Below, one piece after another: positions 27,300-35,910 of a stretch of DNA of 64,000 bases. The notes below the pieces were generated by a model, which had not been told where the DNA came from, ran no database searches, and was given only the letters and a program-made list of their open reading frames with translations. Source of the DNA: Lacisediminihabitans changchengi (GTDB lineage: Bacteria > Actinomycetota > Actinomycetes > Actinomycetales > Microbacteriaceae); contig NZ_JAEPES010000003.1 of the NCBI RefSeq assembly GCF_016634425.1, positions 434,001 to 498,000 of the forward strand, in the 5' to 3' direction. A program made the translations under genes and the position numbers. Every line of letters starts with the position of its first letter. The first letter of the stretch is position 1.

Positions 27300-28097
27300 C
27301 TAAGCGTACAACCCGCGACTCAGGCCGGATGCTGCCGCGGCGACGCCGGACACTCCCCCCTCGGCGAGGGCTTTCACGAGCGCCGAGCCGACGATCGCGC
27401 CGTCCGCGTACTCGATGACCTGGGCCACCTGTTCGCCGGTGGAGATGCCGATGCCGACACACGCATTCTCGGCGCCGTCGGCTTTGAGCCGCGCGACCAG
27501 CGTGCGGGCGGCGGCGTCGACGTCCTGACGGGCGCCGGTTATCCCCATGGTGGAGACGGCGTAGACGAAGCCCCGACTGGCCGCGACGGTGTCGGCGATG
27601 CGGGCATCCGTCGAGGACGGCGCCGCGAGGAAGACCCGGTCGAGACCGGTTCGCTCGCTCGTCGCCACCCAGTCGCCGGCGGAGTCCGGTGTGATGTCTG
27701 GAGTGATCAGGCCCGCGCCCCCGGCATTGCGCAGCGCGTCGGCGAAGCGATCGACGCCGTACTGCATCACGGGATTCCAGTAGGTCATGACCAGCACCGG
27801 TGCATCGACGCGGGAACGGATGCCCTCCACCGCCGCGAACACGTCGCGGGTTCGAAACCCGGCCTTCAACGCCGTCTGAGTCGCCTGCTGGATGACCAGG
27901 CCGTCCATGACCGGATCGGAGTACGGCAGACCGAGTTCGAGAATGTCCACCCCGTTCTCGACCAGCGCGACCGCGGCATCGATGCTGGTGGGCAGATCGG
28001 GAAAGCCGACCGGCAGATACCCGATCAGGGCACCGGAACCGGCGTCGCGACGCGCGGCGATGGTCGAAGATACGGTGCTCACAGCGGTGTTGGTCAT
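27300..28097 (-). CDS. trpA: Tryptophan synthase alpha subunit
   Basis: 265 residues from the ATG at 28097. It cleaves indole-3-glycerol phosphate to indole and glyceraldehyde 3-phosphate. The catalytic Glu is in [14 protein letters not shown] (LELG-PYSDP signature) and the catalytic Asp in [24 protein letters not shown] and [10 protein letters not shown] bind phosphate. The start overlaps the trpB stop by 4 nt (ATGA), as expected for a stoichiometric alpha-beta complex. Confidence 0.96.
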   Translation of the reverse strand: MTNTAVSTVSSTIAARRDAGSGALIGYLPVGFPDLPTSIDAAVALVENGVDILELGLPYSDPVMDGLVIQQATQTALKAGFRTRDVFAAVEGIRSRVDAPVLVMTYWNPVMQYGVDRFADALRNAGGAGLITPDITPDSAGDWVATSERTGLDRVFLAAPSSTDARIADTVAASRGFVYAVSTMGITGARQDVDAAARTLVARLKADGAENACVGIGISTGEQVAQVIEYADGAIVGSALVKALAEGGVSGVAAAASGLSRGLYA

Positions 28098-29326
28098 TCT
28101 TGGCGAGCTCCCTCGTCGAACAGATCGAACCAGGCGCCAGCGGTCTGCACGTCCTTGTCGCCACGGCCGCTGAGGTTGACCAGGATGATCGCCTCGGGCC
28201 CCATCTCCCGACCGAGCTTCAGGGCACCGGCGAGGGCGTGCGCCGACTCGATCGCCGGGATGATTCCCTCGGTTTGGCTGAGCAGGCGCAGGGCATCCAT
28301 CGCCTCGGTGTCCGTCGCCGGCAGGTAAGTGGCACGGCCGATGTCGTTGAGGTAGGCGTGCTCTGGCCCCACACCCGGGTAGTCGAGGCCGGCCGAGATC
28401 GAATGGGACTCGATGGTCTGTCCGTCCTCGTCCTGCAGAAGGTAGCTGCGGGCGCCGTGCAGGATGCCCGGGCGACCGCGCTCGATGGACGCGGCGTTGC
28501 GGTCGGTGTCCACCCCATCGCCCGCCGCCTCGTAGCCGTAGAGCTTGACGCTGGGGTCGTCGAGGAAGGCGTGGAAGATGCCGATCGCGTTCGATCCGCC
28601 GCCCACACAGGCGGCCACGGCATCCGGGAGCCGGCCGGTGAGGTCGAGCACCTGCTGCCGCGCCTCTTCGCCGATGATCTTCTGGAAATCGCGCACCATG
28701 GCGGGGAACGGATGCGGGCCCGCCGCGGTACCGAAGATGTAGTTGGTGGTCTCCACCGACGTCACCCACTCGCGGTACGCCTCGTTGATGGCGTCTTTGA
28801 GGGTGCGGGAGCCGGTCGTCACCGAGACGACCTCGGCGCCCAGCAGCCGCATCCTGGCCACGTTGAGGGCCTGGCGCTGGGTGTCGACCTCGCCCATGAA
28901 GATGGTGCACTCCAGGCCGAACAGGGCGGCCGCGGTCGCGGTGGCAACACCGTGCTGACCGGCGCCAGTCTCGGCGATCACGCGCTTCTTGCCGATCTTG
29001 CGCGTGAGCAGCGCCTGGCCGAGCACGTTGTTGATCTTGTGCGAGCCGGTGTGGTTGAGATCCTCACGCTTGAGGATGATGCGGGCCCCGCCGGCGTGCT
29101 TCGCAAAGCGCGGCACCTCCGTGATGATCGAGGGTCGCCCGGTGTAGGTGCGGTGCAGCTCAGCCAGCTCCGCCTGAAACAGCGGGTCGGTCTTCGTCTG
29201 CTCGTACGCCGCGGCGAGCTCGTCGATCGCCTTGATCAGCGACTCCGGCATGAAGCGACCGCCGTACTCGCCGAAGAACGGTCCGGCGTTGTTCCTCAGA
29301 TGGGTGACGTCATTCGGGTTGCTCAT
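28094..29326 (-). CDS. trpB: Tryptophan synthase beta subunit
   Basis: 410 residues. It condenses indole with serine to tryptophan using PLP. The PLP Lys is in [18 protein letters not shown], the phosphate loop in [15 protein letters not shown], and the monovalent-cation and switch region near [14 protein letters not shown]. The N-terminal [11 protein letters not shown] is typical of the TrpB1 class. A good ribosome site (GAGAGGA) precedes the ATG. It lies 51 bp after trpC and is coupled to trpA. Confidence 0.97.
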   Translation of the reverse strand: MSNPNDVTHLRNNAGPFFGEYGGRFMPESLIKAIDELAAAYEQTKTDPLFQAELAELHRTYTGRPSIITEVPRFAKHAGGARIILKREDLNHTGSHKINNVLGQALLTRKIGKKRVIAETGAGQHGVATATAAALFGLECTIFMGEVDTQRQALNVARMRLLGAEVVSVTTGSRTLKDAINEAYREWVTSVETTNYIFGTAAGPHPFPAMVRDFQKIIGEEARQQVLDLTGRLPDAVAACVGGGSNAIGIFHAFLDDPSVKLYGYEAAGDGVDTDRNAASIERGRPGILHGARSYLLQDEDGQTIESHSISAGLDYPGVGPEHAYLNDIGRATYLPATDTEAMDALRLLSQTEGIIPAIESAHALAGALKLGREMGPEAIILVNLSGRGDKDVQTAGAWFDLFDEGARQE

Positions 29327-29377
29327 GCTGTTCCTCTCGGGCCGTACGCGAAGGGTACTCGCGCCGGCATAACGACG

Positions 29378-30151
29378 TCAGACGGCCAGGAAGTCGGCGA
29401 GGGTGCGCCGGGGATCGCCGCCCGTGACCAGCGCCTCGCCGACCAGCACGACATCCGCACCGGCAGCGCGGTAGTGAGCGACATCGTCGGCGTTTTTCAC
29501 CGCAGACTCCGCCACACGGATGACGCCGGCCGGGATGTGGTCGGCCAACGCCCCGAACAGGTCGGGGTCGAGCTCGAAGGTGCTCAGATTGCGGGCGTTG
29601 ACGCCCACCAGGCGTGCGTCGATATCGATGGCCCTGGCCAGCTCGTCTGCACTGTGGGTCTCGACCAGCGCGGTCATCCCGAGTTCGCGGATGAGTTCGT
29701 GCAACGACGCGAGTCGGGGCTGATCGAGGGCAGCCACGATGAGCAGCACCAGGTCGGCGCCCGCGGCACGGGCCTCGAACACCTGGTACGGCTCACCGAT
29801 GAAGTCTTTGCGTAACACCGGGATGGAGACGGATGCCCGCACCGCCTCGAGGTCGGCGAGCGACCCGCCGAAGCGGCGCTGTTCAGTGAGCACGCTGATC
29901 GCGCTCGCACCACCCAGTTCGTACTGCGTCGCCAGGGCTGCCGGGTCGGCGATCTCGGCGAGTGGGCCGCGGGAGGGGCTCGCACGCTTGACCTCGGCGA
30001 TGATCTTCACCCGGTCGGTCGGCGCCAACGCTGCTAGCGCGTCGAGCGCCGGGGTGCGGGCGAGGGCCTCGACCTCGACCTCGGCGAGCGGGCGGAGCGA
30101 CTGGCGTGCGGCCGCGTCCTCCAGGGACCCGGCGAGGAGGTCGGAGAGCAC
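29378..30151 (-). CDS. trpC: Indole-3-glycerol phosphate synthase
   Basis: 257 residues, single-domain TIM barrel without fused TrpF. It closes the indole ring from CdRP. The catalytic residues are visible in [14 protein letters not shown] (Lys), VLRKDFI (Lys), [10 protein letters not shown] (Glu) and [12 protein letters not shown] (Asn). The GTG start follows directly after the TAG of the DUF6704 gene with no gap, so translation is coupled. Confidence 0.96.
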   Translation of the reverse strand: MLSDLLAGSLEDAAARQSLRPLAEVEVEALARTPALDALAALAPTDRVKIIAEVKRASPSRGPLAEIADPAALATQYELGGASAISVLTEQRRFGGSLADLEAVRASVSIPVLRKDFIGEPYQVFEARAAGADLVLLIVAALDQPRLASLHELIRELGMTALVETHSADELARAIDIDARLVGVNARNLSTFELDPDLFGALADHIPAGVIRVAESAVKNADDVAHYRAAGADVVLVGEALVTGGDPRRTLADFLAV

Positions 30152-30385
30152 CTACTTGTCGTGCTTGGCGGTGTACTTGGGGCCGTATACGCCGTAGCCC
30201 ATTTTGCTCAGGATAACGCCGACGAAGAATCCGACGACAACGAGTCCTGCAGCAGACCAGACAAGGATCGGCAGCTGCAGGAAAAAGGCCAGGGTGCCGA
30301 TGGCGAAGCCCACGAGCATGATGATTACAGCGGTCCAGGCGGCGGGCGAGTTGCCTTCGCCGGGCTCGTGGAATTCGTCGCTCAC
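30152..30385 (-). CDS. DUF6704-like small membrane protein in the trp operon
   Basis: 77 residues with two hydrophobic helices (about 18-35 and 40-60). The N-terminal GNSPAAWTAV motif and the C-terminal GYGVYGPKYT are the marks I associate with DUF6704, a family commonly found between the tryptophan-associated membrane protein and trpC in Microbacteriaceae and relatives. Function unknown. Its place between trpE and trpC, abutting trpC, argues for a link with tryptophan synthesis or export. Confidence 0.78.
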   Translation of the reverse strand: MSDEFHEPGEGNSPAAWTAVIIMLVGFAIGTLAFFLQLPILVWSAAGLVVVGFFVGVILSKMGYGVYGPKYTAKHDK

Positions 30386-30420
30386 TGGGTTTTCTCCTTC
30401 GTGCTTGGTCGGTAGAAAGT

Positions 30421-31086
30421 CTAGCGTGACGACGGATCGTCGCTCGTCGGGGCGGCCCCGGCTGGGCCATCCGGCGTCGGGTCGTTCCAGGCCGCATCGT
30501 CACCGGTCGGATCGGTACCGTCGCTCAGGCTGTCCCAGTCGGCTGCGGGGTTCTCCCCCGGCTTCTGCGCCTCGAGCCGCACGGTCTGGTACTTGCGCGA
30601 CGATGCCGGCCAGAGGCGGCCGGTGATCAACAGAAAGACCCCGAGCAGAGTGACCAGCGCACCGACGACGATGGTGACCGCGGGCCATGCCGTCACGGTG
30701 ACGCTGCGCACCAGAGCCGCCACCGGTGCGGCCCCGCTCACCCCGGTCGCCCCCGTGATGAGTGACGCGGATGCCGCGATCGGATCGCGCAGGGCGGACA
30801 CGGCCGACAGCACGACGGTGATGCCGAGCAGGGTCTGCACGGCCCCCAGCACGTAGCGGATGAGGGGTCCGGCGATCGCGAGCGCGCCGACCAGCGCGAG
30901 ACCGGCAAGCGCGAGGGTGACCAGGGCGGGAGCCGCGACATCCCCCGCAGCACTCAGGTGACTCTGGGTGGCGGCATTGCCGTCGATGGTGAGAGCGAAC
31001 CACTGGCCGGTCCAGGTGAGGATGGTCAGACCGCTCAGCACCACGCCGGCGAGCATGGTGAACGACTTGAGTCTGCGCGGGGTCAT
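30421..31086 (-). CDS. Trp biosynthesis-associated membrane protein (TIGR02234 family)
   Basis: 221 residues with four hydrophobic helices (around residues 12, 55, 80 and 140) and a long hydrophilic, Asp/Pro-rich C-terminal tail. The N-terminal half with LTWTGQWFALT after the first helix fits the TIGR02234 family of membrane proteins encoded in actinobacterial trp operons. Function unknown. The start overlaps the trpE stop by 4 nt. It and the DUF6704 protein downstream form a membrane pair inside the operon. Confidence 0.85.
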   Translation of the reverse strand: MTPRRLKSFTMLAGVVLSGLTILTWTGQWFALTIDGNAATQSHLSAAGDVAAPALVTLALAGLALVGALAIAGPLIRYVLGAVQTLLGITVVLSAVSALRDPIAASASLITGATGVSGAAPVAALVRSVTVTAWPAVTIVVGALVTLLGVFLLITGRLWPASSRKYQTVRLEAQKPGENPAADWDSLSDGTDPTGDDAAWNDPTPDGPAGAAPTSDDPSSR

Positions 31087-32606
31087 GACCCGACCCGCTT
31101 CATCGCGTTGGCCACGGCCACCGCGCGCAGGGGCGCCGCCGCCTTGTTCTGGGTCTCCTGGTGCTCGGAGAGGGGGTCGGAGTCGGCGACGAGCCCTGCC
31201 CCGGCCTGCACTCGGGCGACCCCGCGGGCAATCGTCGTCGTGCGGATGGCGATGGCGAGGTCGAGGTCGCCAGCGAAGCCGAAGTAGCCAACCACTCCCC
31301 CGTAGAGTCCGCGCTGGGCGACCTCCAACTCGTCGATGATCTCCAGCGCCCGCGGCTTCGGCGCGCCCGACAGGGTGCCGGCAGGGAAGGTCGCGCGAAA
31401 CACGTCGATCGAGTTGGCATCGGGCCGGAGGTCACCCTCGACCGAGGAGACCAGGTGCATGATGTGGCTGAATCGCTCCACCCGCATGAATTCGGTGACC
31501 TCGACCGAACCGGCGACGCAGACCTTGGACAGGTCGTTGCGAGCCAGGTCGACGAGCATCAGGTGCTCTGCGCGCTCTTTCGGGTCACCGAGAAGTTCGT
31601 CGCTCAGGGCGAGGTCCTCCTCCGGGTTCTGCCCGCGGGGGCGGGAACCGGCGATCGGATGCATGTAGACGTGGTCGTTCTCGACCTTGACCAGCGCCTC
31701 GGGCGAGGAGCCGACAATCCAGTACGGCTCGCCCGCCGCATCTTCCAGCGACAGCAGGTACATGTACGGGCTGGGGTTGAGCGTGCGCAGCACCCGGTAG
31801 ACGTCGATCGGGTCGGCCGTCGCCTCGTGGTCGAAGCGCTGGGAGATCACGACCTGGAAGACGTCGCCGTCGCGGATGAAGTCCTTCGAGCGCTCCACCG
31901 CCGCCTGGTACTCGGCGGGTAGGATGCGCGGGGTCGGGCTCGGCGCGACGGTGAGGTCGACCTCGGCCAGCCACGCCTCCGACGGTTCGGCCAGGCGACG
32001 CTGCATGTCGTCGAGACGGGACTGCGCGCCGGCCCACAGCTGCGCGGCGTCGTCGACCCCGTCGTTGAGGGCGGTGGCGATCAGCAGCACCGCGCCGGTG
32101 CGATGATCGAGCACGACCAGCTCGGAGACGAAGCTGAACGCCTGGCCAGGAATGGCGAAGTCGGCCGGAGGGATGTTCGGCAGGCTCTCGATCTGCCGGA
32201 TCGCCTCCCACCCGATAAACCCGACCAGACCGCCGGTGAGGGGCGGATGTCCGGGCACGTGGGCGGTGCCCCAGCGCTCGTAGAGATGGCCGAGTGCCTC
32301 CAGCGGTGCCCGGCTGAAGTCCGTGCCGAGCGCCCTGGCCTCGTCGATGCCGTAGTCGAGCCAGACCGCCTCGCCGTCGACCTGGGTCAAGACGCCGAAA
32401 CTCGACGCCCCGACGAACGAGTAGCGCGACCAGATGCCGCCCTGCTCCGCCGATTCGAGCAAGAAGGTGCCCGGCGTGCCCTTGGCGAGCTTGCGGAAGA
32501 TGCCCACCGGGGTCTCCCCGTCGGCGAACAGCTCACGGATCACCGGCACCACACGATGCCCGGCGAGCAGCGAATCGAACTCTTCTCGCGTACTTGTCTC
32601 ACTCAT
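31083..32606 (-). CDS. trpE: Anthranilate synthase component I
   Basis: 507 residues. It makes anthranilate from chorismate with ammonia from a TrpG partner not encoded here. The chorismate-binding core is at the C-terminus: FQVVISQRFD, the conserved IAGSRPRGQNPEED, LMLVDLARNDLSKVC, PAGTLSGAPKPRALEIID and YGGVVGYFGFAGDLDLAIAIR. The N-terminal region has the LLESAE tryptophan-feedback element (the FLLESAEQGG segment), so inhibition by tryptophan is likely. It lies 6 bp after hisI; a 14-bp tandem duplication covers the hisI stop and trpE start. Confidence 0.95.
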   Translation of the reverse strand: MSETSTREEFDSLLAGHRVVPVIRELFADGETPVGIFRKLAKGTPGTFLLESAEQGGIWSRYSFVGASSFGVLTQVDGEAVWLDYGIDEARALGTDFSRAPLEALGHLYERWGTAHVPGHPPLTGGLVGFIGWEAIRQIESLPNIPPADFAIPGQAFSFVSELVVLDHRTGAVLLIATALNDGVDDAAQLWAGAQSRLDDMQRRLAEPSEAWLAEVDLTVAPSPTPRILPAEYQAAVERSKDFIRDGDVFQVVISQRFDHEATADPIDVYRVLRTLNPSPYMYLLSLEDAAGEPYWIVGSSPEALVKVENDHVYMHPIAGSRPRGQNPEEDLALSDELLGDPKERAEHLMLVDLARNDLSKVCVAGSVEVTEFMRVERFSHIMHLVSSVEGDLRPDANSIDVFRATFPAGTLSGAPKPRALEIIDELEVAQRGLYGGVVGYFGFAGDLDLAIAIRTTTIARGVARVQAGAGLVADSDPLSEHQETQNKAAAPLRAVAVANAMKRVGS

Positions 32607-32621
32607 CTGGTCTCACTCATC
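32594..32621. repeat. 14-bp tandem duplication at the hisI stop/trpE start
   Basis: TTGTCTCACTCATC (32594-32607) is followed by TGGTCTCACTCATC (32608-32621), one mismatch apart. In the coding direction each unit contains GATGAGTGAGAC. The downstream copy provides the trpE ATG, and the other holds the hisI stop. Confidence 0.8.
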
Positions 32622-33077
32622 GAGTTCGCCGAACGTGGTCTGGTCGATCTCGTTGTCGACGAAGTCCGGAGTCTCGGTGCCGATGTAGCCCGTCTCCGGA
32701 TGCGAGTCGCTACGGGAATCTCCGATGACCGGCGCCAGCGGATCGACGTCGAAACAGGCGTGCTCACCGGTGTGGCAGGCTGCGCCGATCTGCTCGACCT
32801 GCACCAGCAGGGTGTCGGCGTCGCAGTCGAAGGCCGCACTCTTGACGTATTGTCGGTGGCCTGAGGTATCGCCCTTGCGCCAGAACTCCTGCCGGGAGCG
32901 CGACCAGAAGGTCACCCGCCCCTCGGTGAGCGTTCGGCGCAGTGCCTCGGCGTTCATATAGCCGAGCATGAGCACCTGCTTCGTCGACTCCTCCTGGATG
33001 ATCGCCGGCAACAGGCCGTTCTCGTCGAATTTCGCCCGGGTCAGCACGGAGTCGATGTCGGTTGCAGTCATGGTCAT
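32613..33077 (-). CDS. hisI: Phosphoribosyl-AMP cyclohydrolase
   Basis: 154 residues, a HisI without a fused HisE (hisE is separate at 34745). It opens the purine ring of PR-AMP. The metal ligands are visible in [28 protein letters not shown] (Asp and Cys residues). [14 protein letters not shown] and [17 protein letters not shown] are the conserved substrate-binding blocks. The last 30 residues are an acidic extension. The ATG overlaps the hisF stop by 4 nt; another ATG lies two codons later. Confidence 0.95.
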   Translation of the reverse strand: MTMTATDIDSVLTRAKFDENGLLPAIIQEESTKQVLMLGYMNAEALRRTLTEGRVTFWSRSRQEFWRKGDTSGHRQYVKSAAFDCDADTLLVQVEQIGAACHTGEHACFDVDPLAPVIGDSRSDSHPETGYIGTETPDFVDNEIDQTTFGELDE

Positions 33078-33835
33078 CTCACTTCGATTCCGGATGCCAT
33101 GAGCTCGCGCTTCACATCACCGACGGTCAACTCTCCGTTGTGGAACACCGACGCCGCAAGCACCGCGTCTGCCCCCGCCTCGACCGCCGGCGCGAAATCC
33201 CGCACCGAGCCGGCGCCGCCGCTGGCGATCACCGGGACGCGGGAGAGCTCTCGCATCAGCCGCACCAGTTCCAGGTCGAAGCCCTGCTTGGTTCCGTCCG
33301 CGTCGATCGAGTTGACGAGCAGCTCGCCCGCCCCACGCTCGATCACCTCCGCGGCCCAGGCCAGGGCATCCAGTTCGGTCTCGCGACGGCCGCCGTGAGT
33401 GGTGACCACGAAGCCCGATGGCGCTGCCGCACTGCGCTTGATGTCGAGAGACAGCACGAGCACCTGCGCCCCGAACCGGTCGGCGATCTCGCCCACCAGC
33501 TCCGGACGCTGGATGGCGGCGCTATTGACCCCGACCTTGTCCGCGCCGACCGCGAGCAGGCGGGCGACATCGTCACTCGACCGCACGCCGCCGCCGACGG
33601 TGAGCGGGATGAAGACCTGCTCGGCGGTCGCCCGCACCACGTCATAGGTGGTGGCGCGGTCATCCACCGTCGCCGTCACGTCGAGAAAGGTGATCTCGTC
33701 CGCACCCTGCTCGTAGTACTTCGCGGCGAGTTCCACCGGGTCGCCGGCGTCGCGGAGGTTCACAAAGTTGACGCCTTTGACGACACGGCCTGCCGCGACA
33801 TCCAGGCACGGAATCACGCGGGTGATGACGGCCAC
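33074..33835 (-). CDS. hisF: Imidazole glycerol phosphate synthase subunit HisF
   Basis: 253 residues from the GTG at 33835, which follows the hisG stop by 2 bp. It is a TIM barrel that uses ammonia from HisH (not in this window) to form IGP and AICAR. The opening [21 protein letters not shown] has the catalytic Asp, and the second catalytic Asp is in [16 protein letters not shown]. The phosphate sites are [10 protein letters not shown] and [11 protein letters not shown]. Confidence 0.96.
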   Translation of the reverse strand: MAVITRVIPCLDVAAGRVVKGVNFVNLRDAGDPVELAAKYYEQGADEITFLDVTATVDDRATTYDVVRATAEQVFIPLTVGGGVRSSDDVARLLAVGADKVGVNSAAIQRPELVGEIADRFGAQVLVLSLDIKRSAAAPSGFVVTTHGGRRETELDALAWAAEVIERGAGELLVNSIDADGTKQGFDLELVRLMRELSRVPVIASGGAGSVRDFAPAVEAGADAVLAASVFHNGELTVGDVKRELMASGIEVR

Positions 33836-33837
33836 GG

Positions 33838-34692
33838 TCAGATCCTCGCGGCGTGGATCGGGCTGACCAAGATTGCCCGCGCACCCAGGTCGTAGAGGCG
33901 GTCCATGATCAGGTTGGTGTCGTCGCTGCGCACCATCACGCGCACGGCCACCCACTGGCTGTCGCGCAGCGGAGAGACGGTCGGGGACTCGAGGCCGGGA
34001 GCGATGGCGGAGGCCTGGTCGATGAGGTGCACGGGGAGGTCGTAGTCCATCAGCACGAACTGGCGGGCGACGAGCACGCCCTGCAGGCGGCGCTGCAGGA
34101 TGGCGAGGCCGGGGTGCTCGGCGCGATTCTGTCCGGCACTGCCGCTGATCAGCACCGCGGACGACTGCAGGATGACCGGGCCGAAGATCTCGAGACCCTG
34201 CGCCCGCAGGGTGGAACCGGTCGACACGACGTCGGCCACGGCATCCGCGACCCCGAGCTTCACCGCCGACTCCACCGCGCCGTCGAGCTTCACGAGGTGC
34301 GCGGCGACGCCGGCCTTCGCCAGGAAGTCGCCGACGAGACCGGGATAGCTCGTGGCCACCCGGATGCCGTCGAGGTCGGTCAGCTCGCTGAACTGGCCCG
34401 GGCGACCGGCGAAACGGAAGGTGGATCCGCCGAAGTCGAGGCTGGCGATCTCCGCCGCGGTCGATCCGGAGTCGAGCAGCAGGTCGCGGCCGGTGATACC
34501 GACATCCAGGGCGCCGGAGCCGACGTAGGTGGCGATGTCGCGAGGGCGGAGGTAGAAGAATTCGACGTCGTTGCGCGGGTCGACAACGTTGAGCGCGCGC
34601 GGGTCACGACGGCCGGAGTATCCGGCCTCGGCGAGCATCTCAGACGCGGTCTCGCTCAGGGAGCCTTTGTTGGGCACTGCGATGCGGAGCAT
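33838..34692 (-). CDS. hisG: ATP phosphoribosyltransferase, long form
   Basis: 284 residues, the length of the long homohexameric HisG with a C-terminal ACT-like regulatory domain. It joins ATP and PRPP in the first step of histidine synthesis and is expected to be inhibited by histidine. The N-terminus [19 protein letters not shown] and [10 protein letters not shown] are diagnostic. [20 protein letters not shown] is the PRPP loop. The C-terminal [15 protein letters not shown], followed by [15 protein letters not shown], is the ACT-like domain. Confidence 0.96.
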   Translation of the reverse strand: MLRIAVPNKGSLSETASEMLAEAGYSGRRDPRALNVVDPRNDVEFFYLRPRDIATYVGSGALDVGITGRDLLLDSGSTAAEIASLDFGGSTFRFAGRPGQFSELTDLDGIRVATSYPGLVGDFLAKAGVAAHLVKLDGAVESAVKLGVADAVADVVSTGSTLRAQGLEIFGPVILQSSAVLISGSAGQNRAEHPGLAILQRRLQGVLVARQFVLMDYDLPVHLIDQASAIAPGLESPTVSPLRDSQWVAVRVMVRSDDTNLIMDRLYDLGARAILVSPIHAARI

Positions 34693-34744
34693 TGTTCTCT
34701 TTCGGTCGGCAGAAGGATGCGGGCGACGGGTCGGAGCTCACCGA

Positions 34745-35008
34745 TCAGAGATGTCGCCAGATGTCCGCCGGGGCGAGCCCCTTCGCGACCATGAGAACCT
34801 GCAGGTGATAGACGAGCTGGGAGATCTCCTCGGCGGTCTCGTCGAGCGACTGGTATTCGGCCGCCATCCAGACCTCGGCGGCCTCCTCGACGATCTTTTT
34901 GCCGATCGCATGCACGCCGGCGTCGAGCTCCGCGACAGTGCCCGAGCCCTCGGGCCGGGACGCGGCCTTCTCGCTCAGCTCCACAAAGAGGTCGTCGAAG
35001 GTCTTCAC
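34745..35008 (-). CDS. hisE: Phosphoribosyl-ATP pyrophosphohydrolase
   Basis: 87 residues, all-helical MazG-like fold. It hydrolyses PR-ATP to PR-AMP. The motif [13 protein letters not shown] contains the metal-binding Glu residues, and [19 protein letters not shown] the second acidic helix. The GTG at 35008 gives a normal length. It is the first gene of the leftward his-trp series, 52 bp before hisG. Upstream is the long repeat-rich spacer, so its promoter should lie near 35010-35060. Confidence 0.94.
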   Translation of the reverse strand: MKTFDDLFVELSEKAASRPEGSGTVAELDAGVHAIGKKIVEEAAEVWMAAEYQSLDETAEEISQLVYHLQVLMVAKGLAPADIWRHL

Positions 35009-35057
35009 CCCTCTAGGTTAGTGGCCCGTGCCGGCCGGTTAGCGCGGGACCTCCGCT

Positions 35058-35146
35058 GGTCGAGTAGCGCACGCTCGCGTACCCAGGCGCGGGACCGCCG
35101 CCGGTCGAGTAGCGCACGCGCTCTGGCGCGTCCGCGGATCGAGGCC
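35058..35146. repeat. Two tandem GGTCGAGTAGCGC elements
   Basis: A short copy starts at 35058 (GGTCGAGTAGCGCACGC). A fuller 44-bp copy runs 35103-35146 and ends GATCGAGGCC. The fuller copy is an imperfect palindrome: GGTCGA at one end, TCGAGGCC at the other, and an ACGCG/CGCGT inner stem. Related copies are at 35685-35728, 35741-35787 and 61228-61295. Confidence 0.8.
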
Positions 35147-35159
35147 ACTCCGAGTGCTT

Positions 35160-35239
35160 CCGAAACGACGGAGATACTGCCTCCTCCAGCGAAAACACGG
35201 TCATCCGGGACCGTTTCTGCAGAATCTCCGTCATTTCGG
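35160..35239. repeat. 80-bp palindromic element (CTTCCGAAA family, copy C)
   Basis: The ends CCGAAACGACGGAGA (35160-35174) and TCTCCGTCATTTCGG (35225-35239) are inverted repeats with one mismatch. An inner hairpin ACGGTC/GACCGT lies near 35197-35214. The outer end (CTTCCGAAA with one flanking base) matches the two elements at 41722 and 58763. Confidence 0.8.
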
Positions 35240-35327
35240 GGAGGGAGCCTGCCTGCTGGTGGCCGAATATGCCCTCAGTCGGGGCGCGACGATTGCCTCT
35301 GGGGTTTTCTCATGAATCACTCGGCAG

Positions 35328-35490
35328 ATGGTGCAAATGCTGCTGGTCGACGTTGGGTTGATACTCGTCGTAATGCTGATCATCGCGGTGGTTGTCGGGA
35401 GCGCGCAAGAACCCCGTCGAGATGCAGCAGATCGAGGAATCCCGTCAGCGGCGAGAGGAGGCTCGGGAGCGCCGCCGATCCGCGACCTGA
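35328..35490 (+). pseudogene. Frameshifted small single-pass membrane protein (candidate)
   Basis: From the ATG at 35328 the frame reads MVQMLLVDVG then LILVVMLIIAVVVG, a good transmembrane helix. After a GGG run at about 35397-35399 the +1 frame continues as ARKNPVEMQQIEESRQ then RREEARERRRSAT and stops at 35488-35490. Removing one G would give a 53-residue protein with one helix and a strongly charged tail. The joined product looks protein-like, whereas each single frame alone does not. It could be a sequencing indel, a decayed gene or chance. I do not recognise the family. Confidence 0.4.
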
Positions 35491-35540
35491 TGGCGGGCCG
35501 AGACGTCGGCACTCCGCTCGACGCGACCCGCCGCTGCGGT

Positions 35541-35611
35541 CAACAGGATGCACCCTCCGGAATTACCGATGTGGTCCTGTTGAGGGGCGGTTGTGCGATC
35601 TCATCCTGTTG
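35541..35611. repeat. 71-bp CAACAGGATG element, copy 1
   Basis: Starts CAACAGGATG and ends CATCCTGTTG as inverted ends (12 bp if the flanking GT and AC are counted). The block TCCTGTTGA also occurs inside at 35575-35583, so the left block TCAACAGGA (35540-35548) can pair with either the inner or the outer copy (35604-35612). Copy 2 is at 35824-35894 and differs at 11 of 71 positions by my count. Confidence 0.85.
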
Positions 35612-35684
35612 ACTGCCGCTTGAGCAAGGGCGGGTTTAAGCCTTCAGTCGAGGGGTTCGCGTATCGAGGCGCGAGACCATCGCC

Positions 35685-35787
35685 GGTCGAGTGGCGCACG
35701 CGCTCTGGCGCGTCCGCGTATCGAGGCCAGTCTCGGGTGGATTTCGATACGGCTGCTCCTTCGTCGCGGCCTACTCAATCAGCGACC
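35685..35787. repeat. Two GGTCGAGTAGCGC-family elements in opposite orientation
   Basis: 35685-35728 differs from 35103-35146 at two of 44 positions. 35741-35787 (ATTTCGATACGG to CTACTCAATCAGCGACC) is a divergent copy in reverse orientation. It closely resembles the element at 61248-61295. Confidence 0.75.
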
Positions 35788-35823
35788 GTCGAGCGCGAAG
35801 CCCGGCGACACCCGCCCCGCAGG

Positions 35824-35894
35824 CAACAGGATGACCCCTCCGGATCTACCGAACTGGTCCTGTTGAGTGACGGTTCCGCCATCTCATCCTGTTG
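35824..35894. repeat. 71-bp CAACAGGATG element, copy 2
   Basis: Same length and three-block design as copy 1: left CAACAGGA at 35824-35831, inner TCCTGTTGA at 35858-35866, right TCCTGTTGA at 35887-35895. It ends 16 bp from the stop codon of the molybdoenzyme gene and could also form its 3' hairpin. Confidence 0.85.
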
Positions 35895-35910
35895 ACGGAC
35901 TCGTCGAGTC

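Larger units (their letters stand above)
35009..35910. other. 900-bp gene-poor spacer packed with short repeats
   Basis: No intact gene is convincing here. The stretch holds four copies of a GGTCGAGTAGCGC-type element, one 80-bp palindromic element with CTTCCGAAA ends, two 71-bp CAACAGGA elements and a frameshifted remnant of a small membrane protein. It separates hisE from the molybdoenzyme gene and marks the boundary of the molybdenum module. The promoter of hisE must lie at its left end. Confidence 0.8.

Noticed and set aside
32607-32612. Tryptophan attenuator or leader peptide before trpE
   Set aside because: trpE starts 6 bp after the hisI stop and there is no room for a leader. The small duplication there has no Trp codons or terminator-like hairpin.
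35009-35910. CRISPR array in the repeat-rich spacer
   Set aside because: The repeats are of several unrelated families, unevenly spaced, in both orientations and without equal-length unique spacers. No cas genes are nearby.
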